From the NCBI RefSeq assembly GCF_003261055.1, contig NZ_CP030073.1:1364001-1428000 (forward strand): 64,000 nt of DNA. Direction: 5' to 3'. Below are positions 25,885 to 35,185 of this stretch, one piece after another. The translations under genes and the position numbers were made by a program. Numbering within the stretch: the first letter of the stretch is position 1; each line of letters starts with the position of its first letter. Under the pieces are notes generated by a model. The model searched no databases. It saw nothing but the letters and a program-made list of their open reading frames with translations, and was not told where the DNA came from. This DNA comes from Streptomyces cadmiisoli. GTDB taxonomy: Bacteria > Actinomycetota > Actinomycetes > Streptomycetales > Streptomycetaceae.

Positions 25885-27030
25885 GTGGAGAAGACGTCCG
25901 ACCCGCCACCCGTGGGGCACCGGGAGCGGCGGAGCTGGCTCAGGGGCGCGCCGCCCCCGCGCTGGGTGCGGGTGCTGCCGGTCCTCCTGATCGTGGGCGT
26001 GGCCGTGGCCACGTCGATCAGCGAGTCGCCGCTCGACATCGGTTTTCTGCTGGGTGCCATCCCGCCGCTGGCCGTGCTGTCGTACGGGCCGCTGGCGACC
26101 GCGCTCCTCGGCGGGGTGGCCATCGTGCTGCTGAACCTGCCGCACCTCCAGCTGAACCGGCCGGGCAACACCGACCTGCTGACCATCACGTTCGTCGCCG
26201 TGCTGAGCGTGTTCGTGTCCTTCGTGCGCAGTCACCGCGACGCCCAGCTCGACATCGAGCGGACCACGGCCGAGGCGGCGCAGCGGGCCCTGCTGCCGCC
26301 GATGCCGGAAGCGGTCGGTCCGGTGCGGTGCTGGGGCCTGTACCGGGCGGCGGAGCGCGGGACGCTGGTCGGCGGGGATTTCTACGATGTGCGCGAGGGG
26401 CCGTACGGGGTGCGCGCCGTGCTGGGCGACGTCCAGGGGCACGGTCTGGCGGCCGTCGCCACGGTCGCCTCCCTGCTGGGCGCGTTCCGGGAGGCGGTGC
26501 TCGACCAGCCGGACCTGGAGTCGGTGGCCGGCCGGCTGGACCGCCGGCTGTCGGTGGACTCGGCGAACGCGGAGTACGCCGAGCTGTTCGCGACCGCGGT
26601 CCTGCTGGAGTTCTCCCGTGACGCGCGGTCCGTGCGGATCATCACCTGCGGCCATCCGCCGCCGGTCCTGCTGCGTGCCGGGACGGCCGCCGACATCGGG
26701 ATCGAGCCCCGCTCGCCGCTCGGCCTCGGGGTCGCGGTGGGTACGCCCCCGAACGCCTGCCCCGTGTCGCTGGAGCCGGGCGACACACTCGTGCTGACCT
26801 CCGACGGCGTCCTGGAGGCCCGGGACCGCGGCGGCGGCTTCTACCCCCTGACCGAACGGCTGACGGCGCTGGACGTGACGGACCCGGCCACCCTGCCCGA
26901 CCGGGTGTGGACGGATCTGGCGCGGAACGGCTGGACCATCCGCGACGACGTCACGATGCTCGTCCTCGCTCCGCGGACGCCGCCGCGCACCGACCCCGCC
27001 GAGCGCGCCTCCGCTCACGGTTCGCGCTGA
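25885..27030 (+). CDS. Membrane PP2C-type SpoIIE phosphatase
   Basis: A 381-residue protein starting at GTG 25885. Residues about 28-115 contain three or four membrane helices. A short helical linker leads to a SpoIIE/PP2C domain with LVGGDFYDV (metal-binding Asp) near residue 157, LGDVQGHG near 176, ITCGHPPPVLL near 252 and TSDGVLEARD near 310. It would dephosphorylate anti-sigma antagonists at the membrane. No anti-sigma partner gene is adjacent; the STAS-ANTAR gene at 40225 is far away. Confidence 0.92.
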   Translation: MEKTSDPPPVGHRERRSWLRGAPPPRWVRVLPVLLIVGVAVATSISESPLDIGFLLGAIPPLAVLSYGPLATALLGGVAIVLLNLPHLQLNRPGNTDLLTITFVAVLSVFVSFVRSHRDAQLDIERTTAEAAQRALLPPMPEAVGPVRCWGLYRAAERGTLVGGDFYDVREGPYGVRAVLGDVQGHGLAAVATVASLLGAFREAVLDQPDLESVAGRLDRRLSVDSANAEYAELFATAVLLEFSRDARSVRIITCGHPPPVLLRAGTAADIGIEPRSPLGLGVAVGTPPNACPVSLEPGDTLVLTSDGVLEARDRGGGFYPLTERLTALDVTDPATLPDRVWTDLARNGWTIRDDVTMLVLAPRTPPRTDPAERASAHGSR

Positions 27031-27280
27031 CCTCGGCGGTCGCGCCCGCGCTCAGGGTCCGCTCCGGCCCCGGCGATCGCCCCCGCGCGGACGGTTCCCG
27101 CCGGTCGCGCCCGCGGTCGCGGGTCACGCGGGACGCCCCGGCGATCATCCCGGCGGCCCGGTGCGGGAGACGGCCCGGGGCCGCTCCGGATGCAGGCTGC
27201 GCTCCGAGGATGAATGGTGTTAGTGGACCCGTGTCGACCCACCGGGTCCGGCAGACCCCCGGACCGGAGGAGCACAGATC

Positions 27281-27487
27281 ATGTCCACCTCACAGCCCGA
27301 CGCGTCCAAGCCGGTCACGGACCGCATCACGCCCGACTCCATGCTCCACACCCGCACCGGCACCGATGTGTCTCCGGAGGACGTGGTGCTCGCCTCCGGC
27401 AAGGACATCACTCCGAAGAATCTGGAATGGGCCCGGCGCAAGCTGGCGCAGGAGGGGACGGCGGCCATAGACAAGCTGCTGCCTTAG
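27281..27487 (+). CDS. Small conserved hypothetical protein
   Basis: A 68-residue polar protein with no membrane segment or recognisable domain. GGAGGAGCACAGATC precedes the ATG. The C-terminal half (KNLEWARRKLAQEGTAAIDK) is probably an amphipathic helix. Third-position GC is high and the ribosome site is strong, supporting a real gene. Function unknown. Confidence 0.7.
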   Translation: MSTSQPDASKPVTDRITPDSMLHTRTGTDVSPEDVVLASGKDITPKNLEWARRKLAQEGTAAIDKLLP

Positions 27488-27636
27488 TCACGGCGGTTGC
27501 CTTCCGGGGGGACGGGTGGACGCGTTCCCCCGGCGGGCGCGCGTGCCGTATCGGCGTGCGCCCGGGGGCAGTTGAGCCCGGCGCCGGTTGACCGTTCACC
27601 CTTTCGGAGCGCGCGTACGGCTGTCAGACTCCGGGG

Positions 27637-29040
27637 GTGCCCGACTACGACATGCTCGTCCTCGGATCCGGTCCCGGTGGCCAGAAGGCCGCCATCGCCG
27701 CGGCCAAGCTCGGCCGCAGGGTCGCCGTCGTCGACCGCCCCGACATGGTCGGCGGGGTCTCCATCCACACCGGCACCATTCCGTCCAAGACCCTGCGCGA
27801 GGCGGTCCTGTATCTGACCGGTCTCACCCAGCGCGACCTCTACGGGCAGAGCTACCGGCTCAAGGAGGACATCACGGTCGCCGACCTGACCGCGCGCACC
27901 CAGCACGTGGTGGGCCGCGAGGTCGACGTGATCCGCAGCCAGCTGTCCCGCAACCATGTCTCCGTGTTCGCCGGCACCGGCCGGTTCGTCGACCCGCACA
28001 CCGTGGCGCTGCGCGAGGTCACCGGCCAGGAGCGGCTGATCGGCGCGGAGCACATCGTGATCGCCACCGGCACCCGGCCCGCCCGTCCCGACAGCGTCGA
28101 GTTCGACGGACGGACGATCATGGACTCGGACAATGTGCTCGCCCTCGAACGGGTTCCCCGGTCCATGGTGATCGTCGGCGCCGGTGTGATCGGCATGGAG
28201 TACGCCTCGATGTTCGCCGCGCTCGGCAGCAAGGTGACCGTGGTCGAGAAGCGGGCCGCGATGCTCGACATGTGCGACGTGGAGGTCGTCGAGTCGCTGA
28301 AGTACCACCTGCGGGACCTCGCGGTGACCTTCCGGTTCGGGGAGACCGTCGCCGCGGTGGAGCGGCACGCCCGCGGTGCCCTCACGGTGCTGGAGAGCGG
28401 GAAGAAGATCCCGGCCGACGCGGTCATGTACTCCGCGGGACGGCAGGGCCTGACCGACGACCTCGACCTCGGCAAGGCCGGGCTGTCCGCGGACCCGCGC
28501 GGCCGGATCGCGGTGGACGAGCACTACCGCACCGAGGTCCCGCACATCTACGCCGTCGGCGACGTCATCGGCTATCCGGCGCTGGCCGCCACGTCGATGG
28601 AGCAGGGGCGGGCGGCGGCGTATCACGCCTGCGGGGAGCCGGTGGGCCGGATGCACAACCTCCAGCCGATCGGCATCTACACCATCCCGGAGATCAGCTT
28701 CGTGGGCCGGACGGAGGATCAGCTCACCGAGGACCGGGTGCCGTTCGAGGTCGGCGTCTCCCGCTACCGGGAACTGGCGCGCGGGCAGATCATCGGCGAC
28801 TCGCACGGCATGCTGAAGCTGCTCGTCTCACCCGAGGACCGCACGCTGCTGGGTGTGCACTGCTTCGGCACGGGAGCGACCGAGCTGATCCACATAGGCC
28901 AGTCCGTGATGGGATGCGGCGGTACGGTGGACTATCTCGTCGACGCCGTGTTCAACTACCCGACGCTCGCGGAGTCCTACAAGGTGGCGGCCCTGGACGC
29001 CACCAACAAGCTCCGCCAGATCGACCACATCGCGGACTGA
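27637..29040 (+). CDS. sthA: Soluble (Si-specific) NAD(P)+ transhydrogenase
   Basis: A 467-residue pyridine-nucleotide-disulfide family flavoprotein. The FAD loop GSGPGG is at residues 10-15. In place of the redox cysteines of dihydrolipoamide dehydrogenase it has [18 protein letters not shown], the transhydrogenase form that lacks the CxxxxC pair. The second Rossmann loop is [13 protein letters not shown] near residue 182. It exchanges reducing equivalents between NADH and NADPH in the cytoplasm. GTG 27637 is the start. It is followed 38 bases later by the peptidase E gene. Confidence 0.93.
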   Translation: MPDYDMLVLGSGPGGQKAAIAAAKLGRRVAVVDRPDMVGGVSIHTGTIPSKTLREAVLYLTGLTQRDLYGQSYRLKEDITVADLTARTQHVVGREVDVIRSQLSRNHVSVFAGTGRFVDPHTVALREVTGQERLIGAEHIVIATGTRPARPDSVEFDGRTIMDSDNVLALERVPRSMVIVGAGVIGMEYASMFAALGSKVTVVEKRAAMLDMCDVEVVESLKYHLRDLAVTFRFGETVAAVERHARGALTVLESGKKIPADAVMYSAGRQGLTDDLDLGKAGLSADPRGRIAVDEHYRTEVPHIYAVGDVIGYPALAATSMEQGRAAAYHACGEPVGRMHNLQPIGIYTIPEISFVGRTEDQLTEDRVPFEVGVSRYRELARGQIIGDSHGMLKLLVSPEDRTLLGVHCFGTGATELIHIGQSVMGCGGTVDYLVDAVFNYPTLAESYKVAALDATNKLRQIDHIAD

Positions 29041-29078
29041 CCGCCCGGCCGTCCCCGACCACCGAGGAGGCCTCCCCC

Positions 29079-29810
29079 GTGGCCCGGTCCGCTGCCCCCC
29101 GCCGTCTGGCCCTGCTCGGCGGCGGCTTCTCCACCGACGAGGACGGCCTGCTGGACGACTGGGTGCTCGGCTGCGCGCGCGTCCCCCGGCCCAAGGTGTG
29201 CTTCGTGCCCACCGCGAGCGGGGACGCGCCCGGCTACGTCGAGCGGTTCCTCGGCGCGTTCGGGCCGCGGGAGTGCGAGCCCTCCGTCCTGCCCCTGTTC
29301 CGACGGGAACTCGACGACTGGGGGCTGCGGTCCTTCCTGGCGGCCCAGGACATCGTGTACGTCGGCGGCGGCAACACCGCGAACCTGCTGGCCGTCTGGC
29401 GCACGCACGGCGTGGACCGGCTGCTGCGCGAGGCCTGGGCGGGCGGCACCCTGCTGTGCGGAATCAGCGCCGGCGCCAACTGCTGGGCCGAGGCGTCCCA
29501 CACCGACTCCTTCGGCCCGCTGGGCGTCCTGCGGGACGGCCTGGGACTGCTGCCCGGCTCGGTCTGCCCTCACTACGACAGCGAGCCGGGTCGCCGCCCC
29601 TCCTACCAGGAAGCCGTGGCGACCGGCGCGCTGCCCGCCGGGTGGGCGCTGGACGACGGAGTGGGGGCGCTGTTCACGGACGGGGAGCTGACCGAGACCG
29701 TGACGCGTGCCCCCGCCGCCCGTCTGCACCGGGTCGAGCCGGCCGCGGACGGCCGCTCGGCCTCGGTGCGCGCTGTCGAAGGGCGCGTACTGAAAACCCG
29801 TACGCGGTGA
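29079..29810 (+). CDS. Peptidase E / cyanophycinase-like serine hydrolase (S51)
   Basis: A 243-residue protein with a class I glutamine-amidotransferase-like fold. The nucleophile serine is in GISAGANCW near residue 130, and the upstream VYVGGGNTANLL segment is typical of peptidase E. Members cleave Asp-X dipeptides. GTG 29079 begins the conserved region. It follows the transhydrogenase by 38 bases and may be co-transcribed. Confidence 0.88.
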   Translation: MARSAAPRRLALLGGGFSTDEDGLLDDWVLGCARVPRPKVCFVPTASGDAPGYVERFLGAFGPRECEPSVLPLFRRELDDWGLRSFLAAQDIVYVGGGNTANLLAVWRTHGVDRLLREAWAGGTLLCGISAGANCWAEASHTDSFGPLGVLRDGLGLLPGSVCPHYDSEPGRRPSYQEAVATGALPAGWALDDGVGALFTDGELTETVTRAPAARLHRVEPAADGRSASVRAVEGRVLKTRTR

Positions 29811-29866
29811 CCGACATCCCGTAGCCGGCGACCGGCTCCCCCGGTGCCCGCCCTTACAGTGCGGCT

Positions 29867-30088
29867 ATGGACATGAAGTGCTCGCAGTGCCAGGCGGTCG
29901 GTCTGGAACCCGGCTTCATCGAGGACGCCGGCGAACACTCCAGGGGCTACGCGCGGTGGATACCCGGTCCCCTGCAACGCGGGATCTTCGGCGGCGCCAA
30001 GCGCTTCGGCCGCCCCCGCTACCAGATCGACGCCCACCGCTGCCCGGCTTGCGGCCACTTGGAACTCTTCGCACCCCGCGAGACCTGA
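29867..30088 (+). CDS. Small zinc-ribbon protein
   Basis: A 73-residue protein with two CxxC pairs, CSQC (residues 5-8) and CPAC (about 60-63), forming one zinc ribbon around a basic middle. It resembles small nucleic-acid- or protein-binding ribbons of unknown function in Streptomyces. The ATG is the only candidate near the first cysteine pair. Confidence 0.75.
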   Translation: MDMKCSQCQAVGLEPGFIEDAGEHSRGYARWIPGPLQRGIFGGAKRFGRPRYQIDAHRCPACGHLELFAPRET

Positions 30089-30156
30089 CCCGGGAGACCG
30101 AGCCGGAAGACCGACCGCGGGAACTGAACCGCGAGGTCCTGAACCCGCGCGGCTTC

Positions 30157-30179
30157 CGCCGCCGCACCGGGCGGCGGCG
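30157..30179. terminator. Bidirectional terminator hairpin
   Basis: CGCCGCCGC (30157-30165) and GCGGCGGCG (30171-30179) form a perfect 9-bp stem with a 5-base loop, between the convergent zinc-ribbon gene and the DUF6411-like gene. Confidence 0.6.
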
Positions 30180-30189
30180 CGCCGGGCTG

Positions 30190-30432
30190 TCAGAACGGCA
30201 GTCGGCCTCGGGCCCGGCGGCCCGCGGCGCCACTGCGGCCGACCGCGCGGGAACTGGAGCTGAACGGCCTGCTCAGCAGCCGCCCCACCGGTCCGGGGGC
30301 CTTCGAACCGGCCCGGGCCCCGAAGCCCAGCGTGCGCTGCGCGCCGCTCTGCGGGCGCCTGGACAGACGCGGGACGAAGAAGGCGAGGACGGCGATGAGC
30401 ACGCACACGCCGATGACGACGGCGATGACCAC
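30190..30432 (-). CDS. Small membrane protein (DUF6411-like)
   Basis: About 80 residues. GTG 30432 follows GGGAGG and starts VVIAVVIGVCVLIAVLAFF, a single transmembrane helix. The rest is basic and Ser/Arg/Gly-rich (RLLSRPFSSSS). The pattern matches a small family of Streptomyces single-pass proteins. Function unknown. Confidence 0.65.
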   Translation of the reverse strand: MVIAVVIGVCVLIAVLAFFVPRLSRRPQSGAQRTLGFGARAGSKAPGPVGRLLSRPFSSSSRAVGRSGAAGRRARGRLPF

Positions 30433-30639
30433 GGGAACCTCCCGGTTGCTCGGCTGCGGCCGACGGACCGTACGGCCCGTTTCGCCTCGCTTGCCCCGTC
30501 GGGCGAGCATCACGCCTGCCCGGGCCGGCGGTTCCGCGCGGACGTCCGGCGTTCCCGTCCCGCGCAGCGCCGCTTCCCCCAGGGGCTGCGCCTCGACCGG
30601 TTCCTGACGGGAGCCGCCGGGCGGGAACGCCCCGTGCGC

Positions 30640-31617
30640 TCACAGGGCCCTGCGCCGGACCAGCACCGCCAGCACCAGCAGGCCCGGCAACAGGGGTAGC
30701 CACACGGTCAGGAGCCGGTAGCCGAGGACCACGGAGGCCGCCGCCGCGCCCGGAGCCCCGGCCACGGTGAGCGCGAGGGCCAGGGCCGCGTCGAGCGAGC
30801 CCAGGCCGCCCGGGGTGGGCAGCAGCGCGGCGGCGGTACTGGCCGCCAGGTACACCAGGGCCACCCGGACGGGAGGCAGGGACAGGCCGACGGCCTGGGC
30901 GACGGCGATCACCACGAGGGCGTGCAGCGCGGCGAAGGCCAGCGAGCCGCCCCACAGGGCGGCGGCCCGGCGCGGCAGGGCGTGCACGGCACGGATGTCC
31001 GCCGTGACCCTCGCCGCCGCCGACCGGCACCGGGGCCAGAGCCGCGCCGTCGGCACGGCTGCCAGGCAGACCGCGGCGAGCCCGCCCGCGACGTAGGCGC
31101 CAGGGACCCGCGGCAGATGCAGCAGCCCCGGACAGGCGAGGGCGAGCACGACGATCAGGGTGCCGCGGACGATCCCGCCCGCCGCGGTCTTCACCGCGAG
31201 CGCGGTCAGCGACCGGGCGGCCGGCAGTCCGCAGCGCATCAGGAAGCGCAGGTTCACCGCGCCGGCGCCGAGGCCCGCGGGCAGGACGTGGTTGGCCGCC
31301 GAGGCGGCGAACTGCGCCGCGACCAGCCGCCCGGCGGGCAGCGGCTGCGCCACGGCGCCCTGCTGGGCGAGCGCCGAACAGAGCCAGGTCGTGACCACCG
31401 CCGCGGCGGCCGCCAGCAGCCACGGGTGGTCGGCGACGGCGAGCCGGCCGGCACCGGTCTCCAGCACGGGCCAGTGCCGCCGGGCGAGAACGACCGCGAC
31501 CACCAGGACGGCGAGCGTGAGGAGAACCGGCCAGCAGGCGCGCACGCGGGCGGACGGGGTCCCGGACGGACCCGGGCGCGGTGGCCCGGCGCGGGTGACG
31601 CGCACGCCGTCGGTCAT
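30640..31617 (-). CDS. LPG-synthase-type membrane protein (UPF0104 flippase family)
   Basis: A 325-residue protein with eight or more membrane helices matching the transmembrane domain of lysylphosphatidylglycerol synthases and related flippases. Diagnostic segments are FAASAANHVLPAGLGAGAVNLRFL near residue 105 and PTPGGLGSLDAALALAL near the C-terminus. There is no cytosolic transferase domain, so it is more likely a lipid-linked substrate flippase than a synthase. The ATG at 31617 follows GGGGGAGG. Confidence 0.87.
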   Translation of the reverse strand: MTDGVRVTRAGPPRPGPSGTPSARVRACWPVLLTLAVLVVAVVLARRHWPVLETGAGRLAVADHPWLLAAAAAVVTTWLCSALAQQGAVAQPLPAGRLVAAQFAASAANHVLPAGLGAGAVNLRFLMRCGLPAARSLTALAVKTAAGGIVRGTLIVVLALACPGLLHLPRVPGAYVAGGLAAVCLAAVPTARLWPRCRSAAARVTADIRAVHALPRRAAALWGGSLAFAALHALVVIAVAQAVGLSLPPVRVALVYLAASTAAALLPTPGGLGSLDAALALALTVAGAPGAAAASVVLGYRLLTVWLPLLPGLLVLAVLVRRRAL

Positions 31618-31920
31618 CGACCGGAACCTCCCCCCGCGGCTCACAGGGTTGCTGACATCCCTCACGGTCACGTGACCGGAGGGCGGAGACAGAGAGACGG
31701 GCAAGAAGGAGCAGAAGGCAGGCAGGCATCGGGAGGATCAAGGGAAACAGCGGGAAACAGCGGGAAACAGGAGGAAACAGGAGGTACGCCAACAGCGGGG
31801 AAAACAGGGAAAAACTAACCCACGTGGCGAGCGTCCGCAGCGCCGCTCGCACCCGAATGCCCGGCGGACCGCCCCCTCGGCGGCCCGCCGGTGTACCCGC
31901 ACCGTTCGCCGGGCCCGGCG
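31618..31920. other. Intergenic region with purine-rich tandem repeat
   Basis: No gene is seen. The right half is strikingly purine-rich on the + strand (for example AAGAAGGAGCAGAAGG) and includes a 10-bp tandem repeat (annotated separately). It lies downstream of the GH65 gene and upstream of the flippase gene, both on the minus strand. Confidence 0.6.
31741..31780. repeat. 10-bp tandem repeat, four copies
   Basis: Four consecutive 10-base units end in GGAAACAG: AGGGAAACAG, CGGGAAACAG, CGGGAAACAG and GAGGAAACAG. Similar fragments (GGGGAAAACAG) continue to about 31808. It sits 124 bases upstream of the flippase start. Confidence 0.85.
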
Positions 31921-34263
31921 TCAGCGGGAGTTCGGCCTGCGGTGCGGGGGCTGGTCGGGTGCCGAACGCCGCGGCGTCGGAGGGACGGTGCGGACGACGG
32001 GACTGTCGGGCCGCACGGCGAGCGGTTCGCCGTGGTGGCTGATCGTCAGGGGGCGGCCGGCCGACAGGGAGTACGTGGCCTTGTCCGGGGCGATCTCCAC
32101 CCGCAGCCGGCGGTCCAGGAACTGCACGGTGAACGCCAGCCGGCTGAACTGCTCGGGCAGCCGCGGTGCGAAGCGGAGCGTGCCGCCGTCGAGGCGCATA
32201 CCGCCGAACCCGGCGACGAGCGCCGTCCAGGTGCCGGCCAGCGACGCGATGTGCAGCCCGTCGCGGGTGTTCTGCGCCAGGTCCGCCAGGTCCATCAGGG
32301 CCGCCTCGACGGTGTAGTCGTAGGCGAGGCCGAGGTGTCCGGCCTGCGCGGCGACGACGGCCTGGCAGCACGCCGAGAGCGAGGAGTCGCGGACGGTCAG
32401 CGGTTCGTAGTAGGCGAAGTTGCGGACGACCTGGTCGTCGTCGAAGTGGCTGCCGCAGGTGTACATCGCAAGGACCAGGTCCGCCTGCTTGACCACCTGC
32501 TTGCGGTACAGGTCGAAGTACGGGAAGTGCAGCATCAGCGGGTACCGGTCCGGTCCGGTCGCCGAGAAGTCCCAGCGCTGGTAGCGGGTGAACCCGGCGT
32601 GCTGCTCGTGGACCCCGAGGTCGTGGTTGTACGGGACGGTCATGGCGCCGGCCGCGTCCCGCCAGGCGGCGCTCTCCTCGTCGTCGACGCCGAGCACCGC
32701 GGCCCGTTCCGGGTGGCGCTCGACGACGTCGGCCGCGGCCAGCAGGTTCGCCCGTGCCATGAGGTTGGTGTACGTGTTGTCGTCGGCGACGGCGCTGTAC
32801 TCGTCGGGTCCGGTGACACCGTCGACGTGGAAGGCTCCGGCATGGTCGTGGTGTCCGAGCGACCGCCACAGCCGGGCCGTCTCCACCAGCAGTTCGACAG
32901 CGGTGTCGCGTTCGAAGTCCGTGTCACCGGTGGCCGTGACGTAGCGGACCGCGGCGGCGGCGATGTCGGCGTTGACGTGGAAGGCGGCGGTGCCGGCCGG
33001 CCAGTACGCCGAGCCTTCCGAGCCCTCGATGGTCCGCCAGGGGAACGCGGCGCCGCGCAGGCCGAGCTGGGCGGCGCGCTCCCGTGCGGCGGGCAGGGTG
33101 TTCTGCCGCCAGCGCAGCGCCTCGGCGACGGCGCCGGGCGAGGTGTGGATCAGCAGCGGCAGTACGAAGGTCTCGGTGTCCCAGAAGGCGTGTCCGTCGT
33201 AGCCGGAGCCGGTCAGGCCCTTCGCGGGGATGGCCCGGCCCTCGGCGCGGGCGCCGGCCTGGAAGACGTGGAAGAGGGCGAAGCGGACCGCCTGCTGGAT
33301 CTTTTCGTCGCCGTCCACCTCGACGTCGGCGCGCGACCAGAAGTCCTCGAGGTGGGCGCGCTGTTCGTCCAGCAGGCCCTGCCAGCCGCCGTGCGCCGCC
33401 GCCGCGAGCGCCGCCTCCACCTGGTCGCTCATCGCGGGCCGGGACCGGGCGCCGGACCAGCCGTGGGCGACCAGCTTCTCCACCCTCAGCCGCCGGCCCG
33501 GTTCGAGCACGGAGGTGACGGTCAGCCGGGCCACGTCGACGTTGCTCTCGCCGCTGGTCGTGGTGCCCTCGGGGCCGCTGACGACGTGGTCGGCGGCCAC
33601 GGCGACGCGCAGGCCGCTGCGCCGGGTGCGGTGCACCAGGCGCAGCCGGCTGCCGACCGCGAAGTCCTCCTCCGGCTCCAGCGGCGACTTCAGGGCGCGG
33701 GCCGCGCGCGGGTCGCCGTCCGGTTCGGGCAGGCTCTCGTTGGCGACCAGCTCCGACTGGATCACCACGCGGGTCCGGCAGTCGACGGGCTCCACCTCGT
33801 AGGCCACGGCCGCGATCGCCCGCTGGGTGAGGGAGACCAGCCGGGTGGAGCGCACCCGGACCGTCGTACCGGCCGGCGAGGTCCACTCGCAGACCCGCTC
33901 CAGGACGCCCCGGCGCAGGTCGAGGGTGCGTTCGTGCGAGACGAGCCGTCCGTACCGCAGATCGAACGGTTCGTCGTCGACGAGCAGCCGGAGGACCTTG
34001 CCGTTGGTGACGTTGATGACGGTCTGGCCGGACTCCGGGTAGCCGTACCCGGCTTCCGCGTACGGCAGCGGATGCAGTTCGTGGACGCCGTTGAGGTAGC
34101 TGCCCGGCATGCCGTGCGGTTCGCCCTCGTCGAGGTTGCCGCGCCAGCCTATGTGGCCGTTGGACAGGGCGAACACGGATTCGCTCTGTGCCAGGACGTC
34201 GAGGTCGAGGTCGGTCTCCCGCACGGTCCACGGCTCCACGGCGTACGCCCCCTGTGTGATCAC
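31921..34263 (-). CDS. GH65 glycoside phosphorylase (maltose/trehalose/kojibiose type)
   Basis: A 780-residue enzyme with the GH65 layout: beta-sandwich N-terminal domain, linker, (alpha/alpha)6 catalytic barrel and C-terminal sheet. Conserved segments include GLTGSGYDGHAFWDTETF near residue 345, DGVTGPDEYSAVADDNTYTN near 480 with the general-acid Glu, and MYTCGSHF. It splits an alpha-glucoside with phosphate to beta-glucose-1-phosphate plus glucose. Its GTG start overlaps the beta-phosphoglucomutase stop as GTGA, so the two are translationally coupled. The disaccharide preference cannot be told. Confidence 0.92.
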   Translation of the reverse strand: MITQGAYAVEPWTVRETDLDLDVLAQSESVFALSNGHIGWRGNLDEGEPHGMPGSYLNGVHELHPLPYAEAGYGYPESGQTVINVTNGKVLRLLVDDEPFDLRYGRLVSHERTLDLRRGVLERVCEWTSPAGTTVRVRSTRLVSLTQRAIAAVAYEVEPVDCRTRVVIQSELVANESLPEPDGDPRAARALKSPLEPEEDFAVGSRLRLVHRTRRSGLRVAVAADHVVSGPEGTTTSGESNVDVARLTVTSVLEPGRRLRVEKLVAHGWSGARSRPAMSDQVEAALAAAAHGGWQGLLDEQRAHLEDFWSRADVEVDGDEKIQQAVRFALFHVFQAGARAEGRAIPAKGLTGSGYDGHAFWDTETFVLPLLIHTSPGAVAEALRWRQNTLPAARERAAQLGLRGAAFPWRTIEGSEGSAYWPAGTAAFHVNADIAAAAVRYVTATGDTDFERDTAVELLVETARLWRSLGHHDHAGAFHVDGVTGPDEYSAVADDNTYTNLMARANLLAAADVVERHPERAAVLGVDDEESAAWRDAAGAMTVPYNHDLGVHEQHAGFTRYQRWDFSATGPDRYPLMLHFPYFDLYRKQVVKQADLVLAMYTCGSHFDDDQVVRNFAYYEPLTVRDSSLSACCQAVVAAQAGHLGLAYDYTVEAALMDLADLAQNTRDGLHIASLAGTWTALVAGFGGMRLDGGTLRFAPRLPEQFSRLAFTVQFLDRRLRVEIAPDKATYSLSAGRPLTISHHGEPLAVRPDSPVVRTVPPTPRRSAPDQPPHRRPNSR

Positions 34264-35000
34264 TCCTTGCCCCCCAGTTCGGCGAGGTCCCCCACCACGA
34301 CGTCCGCTCCGTGCGCGTACAGCGCCTGCGCCTGTCCGGTGCGGTCGATGCCGACGACGTACCCGAAGTCGCCCGCGCGGCCCGCCTCCATGCCGGCCAG
34401 CGCGTCCTCGAAGACGGCCGCCCGCCCCGGCGGGACACCGAGGTCGCGGGCGGCGGCCAGGAAGGTGTCCGGACGCGGTTTGCCGGGCAGCCGGCGCTCG
34501 GCGGCGACCAGGCCGTCGATCCGCACCTCGAACAGGTCCTCGGCGCCGACGGCGCGCAGCACGTCGCGGCAGTTGGCGCTGGAGGAGACGATCGCGGTGC
34601 GCAGGCCCCGCGCGCGGGCCGCCTCGATGTAGCGCAGGGTGCTGTCGTAGGCCTCGACGCCGCCGGTGCGGATCTTCTCCAGGAGGAGTTCGTTCTTGCG
34701 GTTGCCGACGCCGTGCACGGTGGCCGCGTCCGGCGGATCGTCCGGCCGCCCGTCGGGCAGGTCGATGCCGCGCGAGGCGAGGAAGGTGCGGACGCCGTCC
34801 GCGCGGGGGCGGCCGTCGACGTACTCGTCGTAGTCGGCGACGGCGTCGAACGGCTGGAAACTCTCGCCGTCGCGTTCACGCAGGAAGGCGTCGAACGTCT
34901 CCTTCCAGGCGGCGGCGTGGACGGCGGCCGTCTTGGTGACGACCCCGTCGAGGTCGAAGAGGCAGGCCAGGATTTCTTCGGGAAGACCGAGCTCCGTCAT
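34260..35000 (-). CDS. Beta-phosphoglucomutase (HAD family)
   Basis: A 246-residue HAD phosphatase-fold protein. Motif I is FDLDGVVT at about residues 15-22, with both aspartates present, followed by the cap domain and a GKPRPDTFLAAARDLG segment. It would convert beta-glucose-1-phosphate from the GH65 enzyme to glucose-6-phosphate, the standard partnership. ATG 35000 is chosen as the start of the conserved fold; its ribosome site is weak. The stop overlaps the GH65 start by four bases. Confidence 0.9.
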   Translation of the reverse strand: MTELGLPEEILACLFDLDGVVTKTAAVHAAAWKETFDAFLRERDGESFQPFDAVADYDEYVDGRPRADGVRTFLASRGIDLPDGRPDDPPDAATVHGVGNRKNELLLEKIRTGGVEAYDSTLRYIEAARARGLRTAIVSSSANCRDVLRAVGAEDLFEVRIDGLVAAERRLPGKPRPDTFLAAARDLGVPPGRAAVFEDALAGMEAGRAGDFGYVVGIDRTGQAQALYAHGADVVVGDLAELGGKE

Positions 35001-35185
35001 AAGGACACGGTTCCCCGCCCCGCGCCGTCCAGCCGGTGGCGGGGGCCACACGGGCCGGATTCCCACCGGGTGGCGGCAGCGGGACGGCGGGGCGCCTGCC
35101 CGGGCGGCCGCCGTTCCGTGCCGCGGCCGGTCGCGCGGTGTCCCCGGGCGCCGTCGCGGCGCACCCGGATGACACACTCTCCCGT

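Noticed and set aside
23587..27018. Long minus-strand open frame over the Gfo/Idh and SpoIIE genes
   Set aside because: Antisense to two well-supported + strand genes, with no family resemblance.
27031..27280. Possible gene or repeat between SpoIIE and the 68-residue protein
   Set aside because: Only short repeated GGTCGCGCCCGCG phrases are seen; no start, ribosome site or domain.
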